Part shown: piece by piece, positions 21,833-29,216 of the stretch | Numbering within the stretch: the stretch's first letter is position 1 | Layout of the letters: each line of letters begins with the position of its first letter | Virus record (IMG/VR): IMGVR_UViG_3300037502_001990 | Coordinates: 1-29,846 of that record | DNA: 29,846 bases | DNA from: a virus | Strand: one strand, 5' to 3' | Position numbers and translations under genes: made by a program | Notes under the pieces: generated by a model | Database searches by the model: none | What the model was told of the DNA's origin: nothing | The model's input: the letters and a program-made list of their open reading frames with translations, nothing else

Positions 21833-23509
21833 CTAGGTCAGTTCCTTACGCATCCTTGCGAGCCGGGCACGCCACCTGGCGGCCGCCTCGCGCTTTGCCT
21901 TGTCATCCGAACCCAGGCGCGCGGCCTGCGGCATACCGCCCACCGGCTGACCCGGTGCGGCGTCGGTGGCCCCCGCCGAAGGCAGGCGGCCGGTGGTAAT
22001 CGCATCCTCTAGGATAGCCGCGCGTGCGGCTAGCGTCGTCTGCCCGTACGCCGGACTGCCGACGGCGGAAACCTCGTACAGCATTTCCACGCGCTCTACC
22101 GAACGCATGGGCACGCCGCCGCTGTAGTCCCACCGCTCGCCCTTGCCATCGGCGGGCATGGTGAACGCGAAGGACATTTGCGACATGGCCCCGCTTCGCA
22201 ACTTCGCGTCCAGGCGTTGCGCGTCCGGGTCATCCAGCGCGATGCGCGCCCACACGCGCAGGCCGGTGTCATCCTCCACCAGTTCCAGCGACCCGTTAGA
22301 CGTGCGCGCCATCACGGTGTCCATGTCATGCCCCAGCACGAACCGGATGTCCTCGCCCGATGCCAGGGCGTCAGCGAACGCGCCGCGCTTGATGACCTCG
22401 CGGAACCCGCCCAAATCCTCGGACACGGCATCCCACACGGCGGCGTAACCCACCACGGTGCGGTAGTCAGGCCCGGCCCCGGACTCGCGCCATTCCACCC
22501 GGCCGGGCGACAGCGCGCGCTCCACGCGGGGCGCCGACGCCTGCTGGTCGGTAGGTGCCACCTCGTCGCCGGGCGGGGCGACGGCCGACGGCGGCGCGTC
22601 CTCGGTGTCGTCCTCGTCGTCCATCACCGGCATGTCATCGGCCGGGGCGTCGTGGTCGGGGACAATCCAAAACCGGCACAGCCCCTCGGGGTCCACCTGC
22701 TGCCCCACAATCTGGCACCCGCCGCCGCCGCGATAGAACGCGCAGCGCGCGCAGGCCAGGCCGTCATCCGCCCAGGGGTTGTCGGCCGGTCCCATGTAGT
22801 GCGCGCCGTTCGCGCCCACGCCCGCGTCCCACGGGCCAAAGGTTTCCGCGATGCCGTGCAACTTGTCGGCCAGCGCCCGCTGCCGGGCGGTCATCCATTC
22901 CGCGCCCTCGCCATTGCGGGTAGCCATGTCGTCGGTGTCCTTCCCGGCCGCGTTGTCGGCCTGTTGCCTATCGTCCTCGGCGCGGTCCAGTTCGCGCACC
23001 TTGCGGGCGGCCCACGTTGCGCCGGGGCTGCCGTCCTTACTGTCCACGCCCCACAGCAGCGCGGCGACGTAGCCCGGCGATTCCTCACCGGCCACGGTGT
23101 CCTCGGCCGTCCAGTCATTGCGGTGACGCGCCCACCACGCGGGCATCCGGCGTACCTTGTCATCCGACAGCGGCTCGCGGTTGGCCATGCGCCGGGCGTC
23201 GCGGATGGTCTGCTGTACCAGCCCGTCACCGCCCTTGCCTTCCTCGTACAGCCGCAGGCCCTTGCGCGCGGCGCGAGCGATGGCCTCCGTGGGCGTCAGG
23301 TCCACGTCACCGGGTGCCCGCACCTCGTCGGCGTAGGCGCGGGCCGCGTCATCGGCGGGGAGGTCACCGATAGCCACGGCCTGCGCCAGCGCCTTAGCGA
23401 CAGCGGCCGCGCGGCCCGCATCGTCGCCGGGTTGGTAGGTGTAGCAATATCCCGCATCGCCCCACTTCACGCCAGGACGCCCATTAGACTGGCAATCATT
23501 CAGCGGCAT
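21833..23509 (-). CDS. multi-domain head maturation protease
   Basis: A 558-aa protein, more than twice the size of a usual HK97 prohead protease. The C-terminal domain (about 335-500) is the S78/U35-type protease: TVVGYAAVWD, FREVIKRGAFADAL, FVLGHD (H394), MSFAFTM (S446) and YEVSAVGSPAYG. Upstream are a CQSNGRPG-KWGD-YCYTY start, a helical domain (about 70-170) and a four-cysteine cluster (C253, C256, C265, C278: CARC, GGCQIV, GLCRFW), which may bind zinc or an iron-sulfur centre. It should cleave the capsid delta domain. The start at 23509 overlaps the portal by 14 nt. Confidence 0.88.
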   Translation of the reverse strand: MPLNDCQSNGRPGVKWGDAGYCYTYQPGDDAGRAAAVAKALAQAVAIGDLPADDAARAYADEVRAPGDVDLTPTEAIARAARKGLRLYEEGKGGDGLVQQTIRDARRMANREPLSDDKVRRMPAWWARHRNDWTAEDTVAGEESPGYVAALLWGVDSKDGSPGATWAARKVRELDRAEDDRQQADNAAGKDTDDMATRNGEGAEWMTARQRALADKLHGIAETFGPWDAGVGANGAHYMGPADNPWADDGLACARCAFYRGGGGCQIVGQQVDPEGLCRFWIVPDHDAPADDMPVMDDEDDTEDAPPSAVAPPGDEVAPTDQQASAPRVERALSPGRVEWRESGAGPDYRTVVGYAAVWDAVSEDLGGFREVIKRGAFADALASGEDIRFVLGHDMDTVMARTSNGSLELVEDDTGLRVWARIALDDPDAQRLDAKLRSGAMSQMSFAFTMPADGKGERWDYSGGVPMRSVERVEMLYEVSAVGSPAYGQTTLAARAAILEDAITTGRLPSAGATDAAPGQPVGGMPQAARLGSDDKAKREAAARWRARLARMRKELT

Positions 23510-24701
23510 CAGCACCGCCCGGCTGGAGGTTCGGCGCACCGCCCACGGGCGTCACCTGCACGGTGTCGCCGTCCTCAATCGGCGGCAGGCTAAACACGCG
23601 CCGCGCGTCGTTGATGGACAGCCACCCCGCCTGCCGACCGGCCAGCACCGCTTGTGTCTTAGTCGGCGTGTCGGCGCGCAGTAGGTCGGTGGTATCGAAC
23701 TCAGGGCGCAGCGGCGTGCCGCCGCCGAACAGTTGCGGCAGCCCGTGGGCAATCGCCATTTCGATGCGGCGCAGTCGCGGCGTGAGGCTGAACGTGAGGA
23801 ACCGCAGCGATTCCTGTTCCGCCGTGGTGCCGGTCGGGTCGCCCACGCCCAGCATGTGCGGGGGCAGCCGCCAGATGCGCGCCACGTCCTCCACGCTCAT
23901 GCGCGCCTGTTGCACGAAGGCGGCATCCTCCAGGTTCACCGGCACGCGCTCCAGGTCGGCACCACCGGCCAGCACCGCAGGCTTGTGCGAGTTCATTACG
24001 CCACCGTGTGATGCGTTCCACACCCGCAGGATTTCCTGCGCCTGCTGCTGGGTGACGTTGCCGGGCACCTTGATGACCATGCCGGGCGCGGCGTCGTTCA
24101 GCCAGTACGCCGACTGGAAACGCTGAAGGGCCAGCCCGTTGCCCAGCGCGTTGCGATGCACGCCGATGGGCGACAGGCCCATGACGTGCCCCGGTGGTGT
24201 ATAGCCGGGAATGTGCAGGATGTCATCGGTGGTCAGGTCGCGGATGCCGTCAGGCCCGCCCACGTCGAACCGCTTGCGCTTGTCCTTCGGGTCGCGCCGC
24301 ACCATAACCGTGCTGGGGTCCATCGGCACCAGTTCCACGATGCGGCCGCCGCGCCGGATAATCTGGCAGTAGGCGTTTCCCCACATTTCCACGGACCCGG
24401 CCACCTGCACCATCCACCCGAACGGGTCCAGGTCGGCCGTGGGCGATTCCATCAGCAGCGCCCACGCGGGCGTCCCGGTTGCCTTTGTCTCACCGTCACG
24501 GACGTATAGCGGCAGGCTGCCGATGGTTTCCGCCACCAGGCGGATGGCCGCCGACACAGCGGGGAGGGCTTGCGCCGCCTCATGCGTGACGTTCACGCCG
24601 GAATAGGTCACGGCCCCCTGCGTCGGCCACGGGATAGCCGACGTGCCGAACTCACCCGCGCGGATTTCCACGCCCGCGCCCTTCGCGCCCCGGACGATCA
24701 C
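23496..24701 (-). CDS. portal protein
   Basis: A 401-aa HK97-type portal. It has the family's run of landmarks: VSAAIRLVAETIGSLPLYV, LMESPTADLDPFGWM, GNAYCQIIRRGGRIVELVPMDPSTV, DILHIPGYTPPGHVMGLSPIG, VEDVARIWRLPPHMLGVGDPTGTTAEQES and LRRIEMAIAHGLP. Twelve copies form the DNA entry channel and dock the terminase. The GTG at 24701 lies in a GTGA overlap with the gene upstream. It is followed directly by protease and capsid, as usual. Confidence 0.96.
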   Translation of the reverse strand: MIVRGAKGAGVEIRAGEFGTSAIPWPTQGAVTYSGVNVTHEAAQALPAVSAAIRLVAETIGSLPLYVRDGETKATGTPAWALLMESPTADLDPFGWMVQVAGSVEMWGNAYCQIIRRGGRIVELVPMDPSTVMVRRDPKDKRKRFDVGGPDGIRDLTTDDILHIPGYTPPGHVMGLSPIGVHRNALGNGLALQRFQSAYWLNDAAPGMVIKVPGNVTQQQAQEILRVWNASHGGVMNSHKPAVLAGGADLERVPVNLEDAAFVQQARMSVEDVARIWRLPPHMLGVGDPTGTTAEQESLRFLTFSLTPRLRRIEMAIAHGLPQLFGGGTPLRPEFDTTDLLRADTPTKTQAVLAGRQAGWLSINDARRVFSLPPIEDGDTVQVTPVGGAPNLQPGGADAAE

Positions 24702-24922
24702 CCGTCCACCACCTGGATGAACGCGACGCCCTCCACGGGAATAAGGGCGTAGCCCTCCAGGTCATGCGAGCGCTCGGCCGATTCGATCAGCGACGCCGCC
24801 TCCAGCCGGTAGTGCTTGCCGCCCACGCGCCCCATGAATACGCCTTCCAGGGACGGGGCATCGCCGCGCATGTGGATGCGGGCAAGGCGTTGCCGTCGCC
24901 ACGGCCACCAGCGCCACATCAC
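24698..24922 (-). CDS. small protein upstream of portal
   Basis: A 74-aa protein with a Trp/Arg-rich start (MWRWWPWRRQRLARI), then MRGDAPSLEGVFMGRVGGKHYRLEAASLIES and strands to the C-terminus. Small proteins with the SLEGVLxGRxxGHYxL-type pattern are frequent next to portal genes of actinobacterial phages; their role is not known to me. It starts with a GTG in a GTGA overlap with the glycosyltransferase-like gene. Confidence 0.7.
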   Translation of the reverse strand: MMWRWWPWRRQRLARIHMRGDAPSLEGVFMGRVGGKHYRLEAASLIESAERSHDLEGYALIPVEGVAFIQVVDG

Positions 24923-25698
24923 CGCGCCGCCTTCACGATGCTACGTCCGTCCTCGTCCGTGGTGGTCAGCCGTTCGATTCCTAGCGCCTCGCGCCGCTTG
25001 TAATACTCCCGCGCCGCCTCCCGTCGGTACAGGTCGCGCCACGCTGAACGATGCTCCACCGTGACATCGTGGAACATTACACCATCCTGCGGCGCTACAT
25101 GGGGCGGCCCCCATAGGTAGGTATACGTTCCGTCCTCCTGCACACCGGCATAGACGTAGTGCAGGCCCACGACCTGCATGCGGTCCAGGCACCGGAATAG
25201 CATCCGCATGGGCGCGGTGGTGGATGGCGGCAGGTTCATGGCGCGGGCTACGTCCGGCGCATCGGTGAGGTAATCCGACCGCGACCACAGCCCGACCTCC
25301 ACCACGTCGCCCGGCACGTCGGCCAGGCGCTCGCGCAGGTCGCCGGGGTACTCGGCCAGCACGCAATCCGCATCGAATACCCAAAGCCAATCGTGGTGCG
25401 CGCGCGCGTGGGCGTTGGCCAGCCGGAACATGAAATCGCGCTTTGCCACCTCGTCCCCCAGGAACGGCGCGGCCGGGCGGTGAATGGTGACCGACAGCCC
25501 CAGCGCGTTGGCCGTTGCCATCACGGTTTCCGCCTGCACGCGCTCCGATGATGCGCGGGCGTCGGGGTAGTGCGCGTACGCACCATCCACCGCGATAAGC
25601 CCATCCAGCGCGGGCGCGAATGATGCGACCGCCTCCGCTAGCCATGAAGGGGATTCGTCATACCACGACAGCAGCCCCCAAACCTTCGGCGTTTCCAT
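24919..25698 (-). CDS. glycosyltransferase-like protein (GT-A type)
   Basis: A 259-aa protein. It opens KVWGLLSWYDESPSWLAEAVASFAPALDGLIAVDGAY, the typical first strand and helix of a family-2-like glycosyltransferase. A conserved DWLWVFDADC gives a DxD metal site. A VGLHYVYAGVQEDG segment and a basic C-terminal helix follow. It could glycosylate capsid or tail proteins, or the host surface. The ATG follows GGAAGGAACGC. It is the first minus gene left of cassette B and is directly upstream of the portal-associated genes. Confidence 0.7.
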   Translation of the reverse strand: METPKVWGLLSWYDESPSWLAEAVASFAPALDGLIAVDGAYAHYPDARASSERVQAETVMATANALGLSVTIHRPAAPFLGDEVAKRDFMFRLANAHARAHHDWLWVFDADCVLAEYPGDLRERLADVPGDVVEVGLWSRSDYLTDAPDVARAMNLPPSTTAPMRMLFRCLDRMQVVGLHYVYAGVQEDGTYTYLWGPPHVAPQDGVMFHDVTVEHRSAWRDLYRREAAREYYKRREALGIERLTTTDEDGRSIVKAAR

Positions 25699-25709
25699 GC
25701 GTTCCTTCC

Positions 25710-25736
25710 CTAAAAAATGTCGCTATTTGCGGGCAT
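25710..25736 (-). pseudogene. eight-codon remnant of the 107-aa gene start
   Basis: Reading ATGCCCGCAAATAGCGACAT and then TTTTTAG gives MPANSDIF and a stop. The first seven codons match the start of the gene at 26785-27108. It is probably a leftover of duplication when the cassette flank was copied. A regulatory site that only happens to be translated in the other copy is the alternative. Confidence 0.45.
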
Positions 25737-25739
25737 TGT
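25714..25739. repeat. 26-nt repeat next to cassette B
   Basis: Identical to 27086-27111, with the core GTCGCTATTTGCGGGC at 25719-25734. It also shares the core with 9210-9225. It lies upstream of the cassette promoter and of the divergent minus-strand gene. Confidence 0.8.
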
Positions 25740-25762
25740 GCTGCCCGTTGCGTCTAGAACAC

Positions 25763-25791
25763 TTGACAGCATGACAGCGCGGGCGCATAAT
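25763..25791 (+). promoter_or_regulatory. strong sigma-70-type promoter of cassette B
   Basis: TTGACA (25763-25768), 17 nt, CATAAT (25786-25791). This is a near-consensus promoter. The seventh base after the -10 is the A of ATG 25798. It is the best promoter in the window and may work without phage factors. Confidence 0.8.
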
Positions 25792-25824
25792 CACACCATG
25801 AACACCGACCCGAAGGGAACCGAC

Positions 25825-26058
25825 GTGAACACCACCACATTCCAGCCCGGCGAGACTTACGCGGTCCGAAGCAACTGCGATTGGGACACGGTTTTCCGCT
25901 ACACGGTCATCAGCCGCACGGCGCGTTTCATCACGATTGACACCGGCTGGGAGACTAAGCGGGTGGGCGTGAAGGTCAGCGACGGCGTGGAGTACGCGCT
26001 GCCCGAAGGTTCCTACAGCATGGCCCCGGTGATTCGCGCAAGTCACCCGCAGGCGTAA
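25825..26058 (+). CDS. plus-strand cassette B protein
   Basis: A 77-aa protein: TFQPGETYAVRSNCDWDTVFRYTVISRTARFITIDTGWETKRVGVKVSDGVEYALPEGSYSMAPVIRAS, a small beta-rich fold. I recognise this pattern (FRYTVxxRTAKFVT, then GxYSMAPxIxA) from unnamed proteins in phages and plasmids; function unknown. The GTG at 25825 has GAAGGGAA 5 nt upstream. An in-frame ATG at 25798 lies on the predicted transcription start, so a form nine residues longer is possible. It is controlled by its own promoter and hairpin. Confidence 0.8.
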   Translation: MNTTTFQPGETYAVRSNCDWDTVFRYTVISRTARFITIDTGWETKRVGVKVSDGVEYALPEGSYSMAPVIRASHPQA

Positions 26059-26084
26059 CCCATCGCGCCACGCGCACCGCGAAC

Positions 26085-26104
26085 GGCCCGCCAGTCGGCG
26101 GGCC
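26085..26104 (+). terminator. terminator of cassette B
   Basis: GGCCCGCC (26085-26092), AGTC loop, GGCGGGCC (26097-26104), then TTCGTGTTTCT. An 8-bp GC stem with a moderately T-rich tail, a reasonable intrinsic terminator for plus-strand transcription. Confidence 0.75.
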
Positions 26105-26119
26105 TTCGTGTTTCTAGGG

Positions 26120-26788
26120 CTAGTCACGGATGACTTGCGGCGGTCGCTCGCCCACTAACAGGCGCTTGCGCGGGTCGCGGTCCAGTTCCAGCCAGCGTTC
26201 TTTTAGGTGTTCGCATCCGCCGTCGCGGGCGGCGACCATCGGAACGCCCGCATCCCGTAGCCGGTGCGACAGGTGGAAATCCGACGCCCACGACGACGAC
26301 GGCCCGCCGAACGCGCCGAACGGGAACCGCCGCCACAGGTCGCGCGGCATGCAAGTGAGGGCGAACCCCACGAAGCCGGTTTCGATGACCGGCGACGGGT
26401 GCGCCACCACGTCGCTGAACTTGCGGAAACGGTACGCACCGGGCGTCGGCTCGTCGCCCATCAGCGGCCCGTCCGTGATGTTTACCAGCGGGTGCGTGCT
26501 GTCCAGGCGGCACCACCCGGTAACGACCGGCCGCCCCTCGCGGGCCAGTTCCAGCACGGCATCCAGCGCGGGCTGCCTTACCACCACGTCATCCGCGACC
26601 ATGACCAGGTGCGTGAACGGCAGGTCAGGGTCATCTACCAGCGACCGCACCACGTCCATCAGTTGCCATTCGGTGTATCCCTGCATCCACGCCCGGCGCA
26701 CGTCCAGCGCGCGGAACGCGGCCACGGCGTCGGGGATTTCTCGCGGGTGCATGATGCACAGCAGCGGGTCAAACTCGTCCCCGGTCAC
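26120..26788 (-). CDS. second glycosyltransferase-like protein
   Basis: A 222-aa protein. It starts FDPLLCIMHPREIPDAVAAFRALDV, then PFTHLVMVADDVVV, a DDV motif in the place of the GT-A DxD. RPVVTGWCRLDSTHPLVNITDGPL and ETGFVGFALTCMPRDLWRRFPF are acceptor-side segments, and there is a C-terminal ASDFHLSHRLRDAGVPMVAARDGGCEHL. It is probably a glycosyltransferase, possibly working with the gene across cassette B. The GTG at 26788 lies in a GTGA overlap with the upstream gene; the longer open frame upstream is low-complexity and is not used. Confidence 0.65.
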   Translation of the reverse strand: MTGDEFDPLLCIMHPREIPDAVAAFRALDVRRAWMQGYTEWQLMDVVRSLVDDPDLPFTHLVMVADDVVVRQPALDAVLELAREGRPVVTGWCRLDSTHPLVNITDGPLMGDEPTPGAYRFRKFSDVVAHPSPVIETGFVGFALTCMPRDLWRRFPFGAFGGPSSSWASDFHLSHRLRDAGVPMVAARDGGCEHLKERWLELDRDPRKRLLVGERPPQVIRD

Positions 26789-27108
26789 GGTGCCCGCCCC
26801 GCCTCGGTGATCGCTGCCCATAGCGCGCCGCGCCTTTCCTCGGTTTCGTCGAATAGGTATTCCCGCGCCAGGTCCATGACGTTCTCCAGCGCCCGCAGGC
26901 GGGCCAGGGTCACGGTGCCGGGCGGTCCCGCCGCGTCGTCCCCGTGCGCCTCCAGCCGGGCGCGCAGTTCCAGCGTGACGGCCTCGGCCTCGGACCACTT
27001 CGCCACCATGTCGCGGTACATGGCCAGCGGCACGGTACTGGCATGCGGCACCGCCGATGGCGGCGTGTACGGCGGCACCCACGCCAAAATGTCGCTATTT
27101 GCGGGCAT
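26785..27108 (-). CDS. hypothetical protein with coiled-coil middle
   Basis: A 107-aa protein. MPANSDILAWVPPYTPPSAVPHA gives a flexible start, then a helix (LAMYRDMVAKWSEAEAVTLELRARLEAHG) and a second helix (LARLRALENVMDLAREYLFDETEERRGALWAAI). No family is recognised. The start follows AAAGGGAGACA and its first codons lie inside the 26-nt repeat. It is coupled to the glycosyltransferase-like gene downstream by GTGA. Confidence 0.65.
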   Translation of the reverse strand: MPANSDILAWVPPYTPPSAVPHASTVPLAMYRDMVAKWSEAEAVTLELRARLEAHGDDAAGPPGTVTLARLRALENVMDLAREYLFDETEERRGALWAAITEAGRAP

Positions 27109-27111
27109 TGT
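27086..27111. repeat. 26-nt repeat next to cassette C
   Basis: Identical to 25714-25739, with the core at 27091-27106. It overlaps the first eight codons of the minus-strand 107-aa gene. Confidence 0.8.
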
Positions 27112-27136
27112 CTCCCTTTGCGTTTGTCCATAGCCC

Positions 27137-27166
27137 TAGACGGTGCGCGGTCCTGCGGGGCATAAT
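27137..27166 (+). promoter_or_regulatory. promoter of cassette C
   Basis: TAGACG (27137-27142), 18 nt, CATAAT (27161-27166). The -10 is the same as in cassette B and the -35 is weaker. The seventh base after the -10 is the A of ATG 27173. The TAGCCCTAGAC just upstream is shared with the minus-strand promoter at 6799-6827. Confidence 0.65.
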
Positions 27167-27199
27167 CCACCTATGCACACCGACCCGAAGGGAACCGAC

Positions 27200-27658
27200 G
27201 TGAACACCACCACCGCATCCACCCCGCGCGTGTCCTACTGGGCGAAGCCCAACCGCTACGCGGCCGCCTGCTGCTACTGCGGCGATCAGGTCATCGCTGA
27301 CGGTGGCCTGTCGTGGAAGGATGGCGACCGCTGGGCTACGGCGCACGATGACTGCGCCATGCAGCACGCGCGCAGCATCCCCTACATCCGCCGCGACTAC
27401 ACGCGCGGCGCATACGGCGTCGGTGACCGCAGGGTGACCAGCGCCTACCCGGTCCACCTGCTGCGGCTGGACACCCGCGAGGACTGCGCCGCGCACCTGT
27501 GTTCCACATGCCGCGCGGTCGTCGGCCTCGTAAAGAATAAGCGCGGGCGCTGGTACCTGGCCGAAACAGTCGTCGCGGCCACCGCGCCCGGCAGCGACGC
27601 TATCCACACCGACCGGACGCGCTGCGAGCCGTGGCGACCACACACCTGCCGCCACTAG
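27200..27658 (+). CDS. plus-strand cassette C zinc-ribbon protein
   Basis: A 152-aa protein. It has CCYCGDQVIADGG...RWATAHDDCA, a Cys/His knuckle set, then an Arg/Tyr-rich middle and a second knuckle LCSTCRAVVG. The C-terminus is Cys/His/Arg-rich (RCEPWRPHTCRH). No family is recognised. The GTG at 27200 has GAAGGGAA 5 nt upstream. An in-frame ATG at 27173 lies on the predicted transcription start. The first five codons and leader match cassette B although the rest is unrelated. It is the longest plus-strand gene, next to TerL. Confidence 0.8.
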   Translation: MNTTTASTPRVSYWAKPNRYAAACCYCGDQVIADGGLSWKDGDRWATAHDDCAMQHARSIPYIRRDYTRGAYGVGDRRVTSAYPVHLLRLDTREDCAAHLCSTCRAVVGLVKNKRGRWYLAETVVAATAPGSDAIHTDRTRCEPWRPHTCRH

Positions 27659-27684
27659 ACCACGCGCAACGCTGCACCGCGAAC

Positions 27685-27704
27685 GGCCCGCCACATGGCG
27701 GGCC
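27685..27704 (+). terminator. terminator of cassette C
   Basis: GGCCCGCC (27685-27692), ACAT loop, GGCGGGCC (27697-27704), then TTCGTGTTTGT. Almost identical to the terminator of cassette B, including the preceding GCACCGCGAAC. Confidence 0.75.
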
Positions 27705-27719
27705 TTCGTGTTTGTGGGG

Positions 27720-29216
27720 CTAGTCATCGTCCAGCCCATCCCACGTTAGGACGTATTCAGCGGGCTGCTCGTCGCGGTCAGCGCGCCACAGGGCCATACA
27801 CATGGCAACGCAGGCATCAATACGCTGAAGCCGCTGGCGGCCGATGCGCCATCCGCGCTCGGTCATGGTCGCTTGCGTTGCCTCCACATGCGCCGACAAC
27901 ACCGGGTCCACCGGATGCACCACGCGCCCATCCTGCACGGCCGTGTAGAACGTCGCGTAAGCCTCGGCCATGCGACGCGATGCCTGGTCCACGGGCGCGG
28001 TGATGAACCCGGCCGCCGACAGCGCCGACGCCGACCGCTCAAAGAACCGGGGGTCGTACACCAACTCGCGCACGCTGTAGCGGTCGGCCAGCGATTCGAT
28101 GTAGTCCTCCACCACGCCCAGGTCCACGCGGCCGCCCGGCAGGATGATGTGGGCCACGGCGTCATCCCGCGCAGCCCACACGCGGCAATCCAGCGCGATG
28201 CGGCCATCGGGCAGGCGGCAACCGATGGCCACGGCGGTGCTGTCATGCACTAGCCCCACGTCCACCGCCACGACCACCTCGGACCCGTCGGGGATGGTGT
28301 AGCCCTCGGTGCCCAGCGCCTCCCACGCGCCAGCGGGCAGCCATGCATTACGGGTGCTGGTCCATTGGTTCGCATGCAGGCGGCGGAAGGCGTACTCGTC
28401 CACCGTGGGCGATTCGCGCTGGGCCTCCAGCACGGCCGACGTAATCCACGACGCCGGGTTAGCGGCCAGCACGTTTTCCGGCGTAGGCTCGTCGTCGTCG
28501 GCCAGCCCGTACCACCACATGAGGAACCCGGCCGCAGGGTCGCGGGCTATGGTCAGCATCCCGTCCCGGCGCACGTCCGGCAGGCGCATGGCATCCGCGT
28601 ACAGGCGGCCCAGAATGGTGTGGCGGTTATACCCCGCCGTGGTAATGGCCAGGTTCATGGGCTGCTCGCGCGCGCCGCTGGCCGTGTTCAGCGCCGCGTA
28701 CAGTTCCTCCTGCCGGGGCGTTTCCAGCGCGTGCAACTCGTCAAGGATGACGGCGCTGGGGCTGGTCCCGTGCTGCATCCGTCCGTCAGCCGCCACGCGC
28801 TTGATGGTGCTGCCGGTCGGCCCATAGATCACGAACCGCTGCGCGTCGAAGTGCTGGCCCAGATCCTCGGACGCCTCCACGAACGCGCGGGCCTGATCGA
28901 ACACAATGCCCGCCTGATCGCGCGAACCTGCGGCGATGATGACTTCCGCCCCGGCCTCACCGTCGGCCCCGGCATGGTAGAGGGCGAGCGTTGCGGCAAT
29001 GGTGGACTTGCCGTTTTTTCTCGGCAGCCCTAACAGGACATTGCGATAGACGCGGCGGCCGTCGTCGTCCAGCCTATATGCCTCGTCAATAAACGCCTGC
29101 TGCCACGGCTCAAAGGCCACCGGCTGACCGGCCCACCGGCCTTTGGTGTGGCGGCAGTATTCGCGGGCGAACGCGGCCAGGTGGCCGCCCTGCGTTGCCG
29201 GGCTACTCGTCGGCAT
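27720..29216 (-). CDS. terL: terminase large subunit
   Basis: A 498-aa packaging motor. The ATPase half has GLPRKNGKS (Walker A, 63-71) and VILDELHAL (Walker B with catalytic E160), followed by an ITTAG coupling motif (191-195). The nuclease half has D319 (VAVDVG), D388 (VYDPRFF) and D467 (RIDACVAM), the three metal-binding acids. It is of the Phage_terminase/YmfN-like HK97 type. The ATG at 29216 overlaps the 35-aa zinc-ribbon gene by 14 nt. It drives DNA into the prohead and cuts the concatemer. Confidence 0.96.
   Translation of the reverse strand: MPTSSPATQGGHLAAFAREYCRHTKGRWAGQPVAFEPWQQAFIDEAYRLDDDGRRVYRNVLLGLPRKNGKSTIAATLALYHAGADGEAGAEVIIAAGSRDQAGIVFDQARAFVEASEDLGQHFDAQRFVIYGPTGSTIKRVAADGRMQHGTSPSAVILDELHALETPRQEELYAALNTASGAREQPMNLAITTAGYNRHTILGRLYADAMRLPDVRRDGMLTIARDPAAGFLMWWYGLADDDEPTPENVLAANPASWITSAVLEAQRESPTVDEYAFRRLHANQWTSTRNAWLPAGAWEALGTEGYTIPDGSEVVVAVDVGLVHDSTAVAIGCRLPDGRIALDCRVWAARDDAVAHIILPGGRVDLGVVEDYIESLADRYSVRELVYDPRFFERSASALSAAGFITAPVDQASRRMAEAYATFYTAVQDGRVVHPVDPVLSAHVEATQATMTERGWRIGRQRLQRIDACVAMCMALWRADRDEQPAEYVLTWDGLDDD

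Noticed and set aside
22178-23593. Long plus-strand open frame of 471 codons opposite the protease
   Set aside because: High GC content makes long antisense frames common. The product is Arg/His/Gly/Val-rich without domains, and the minus-strand gene is certain.
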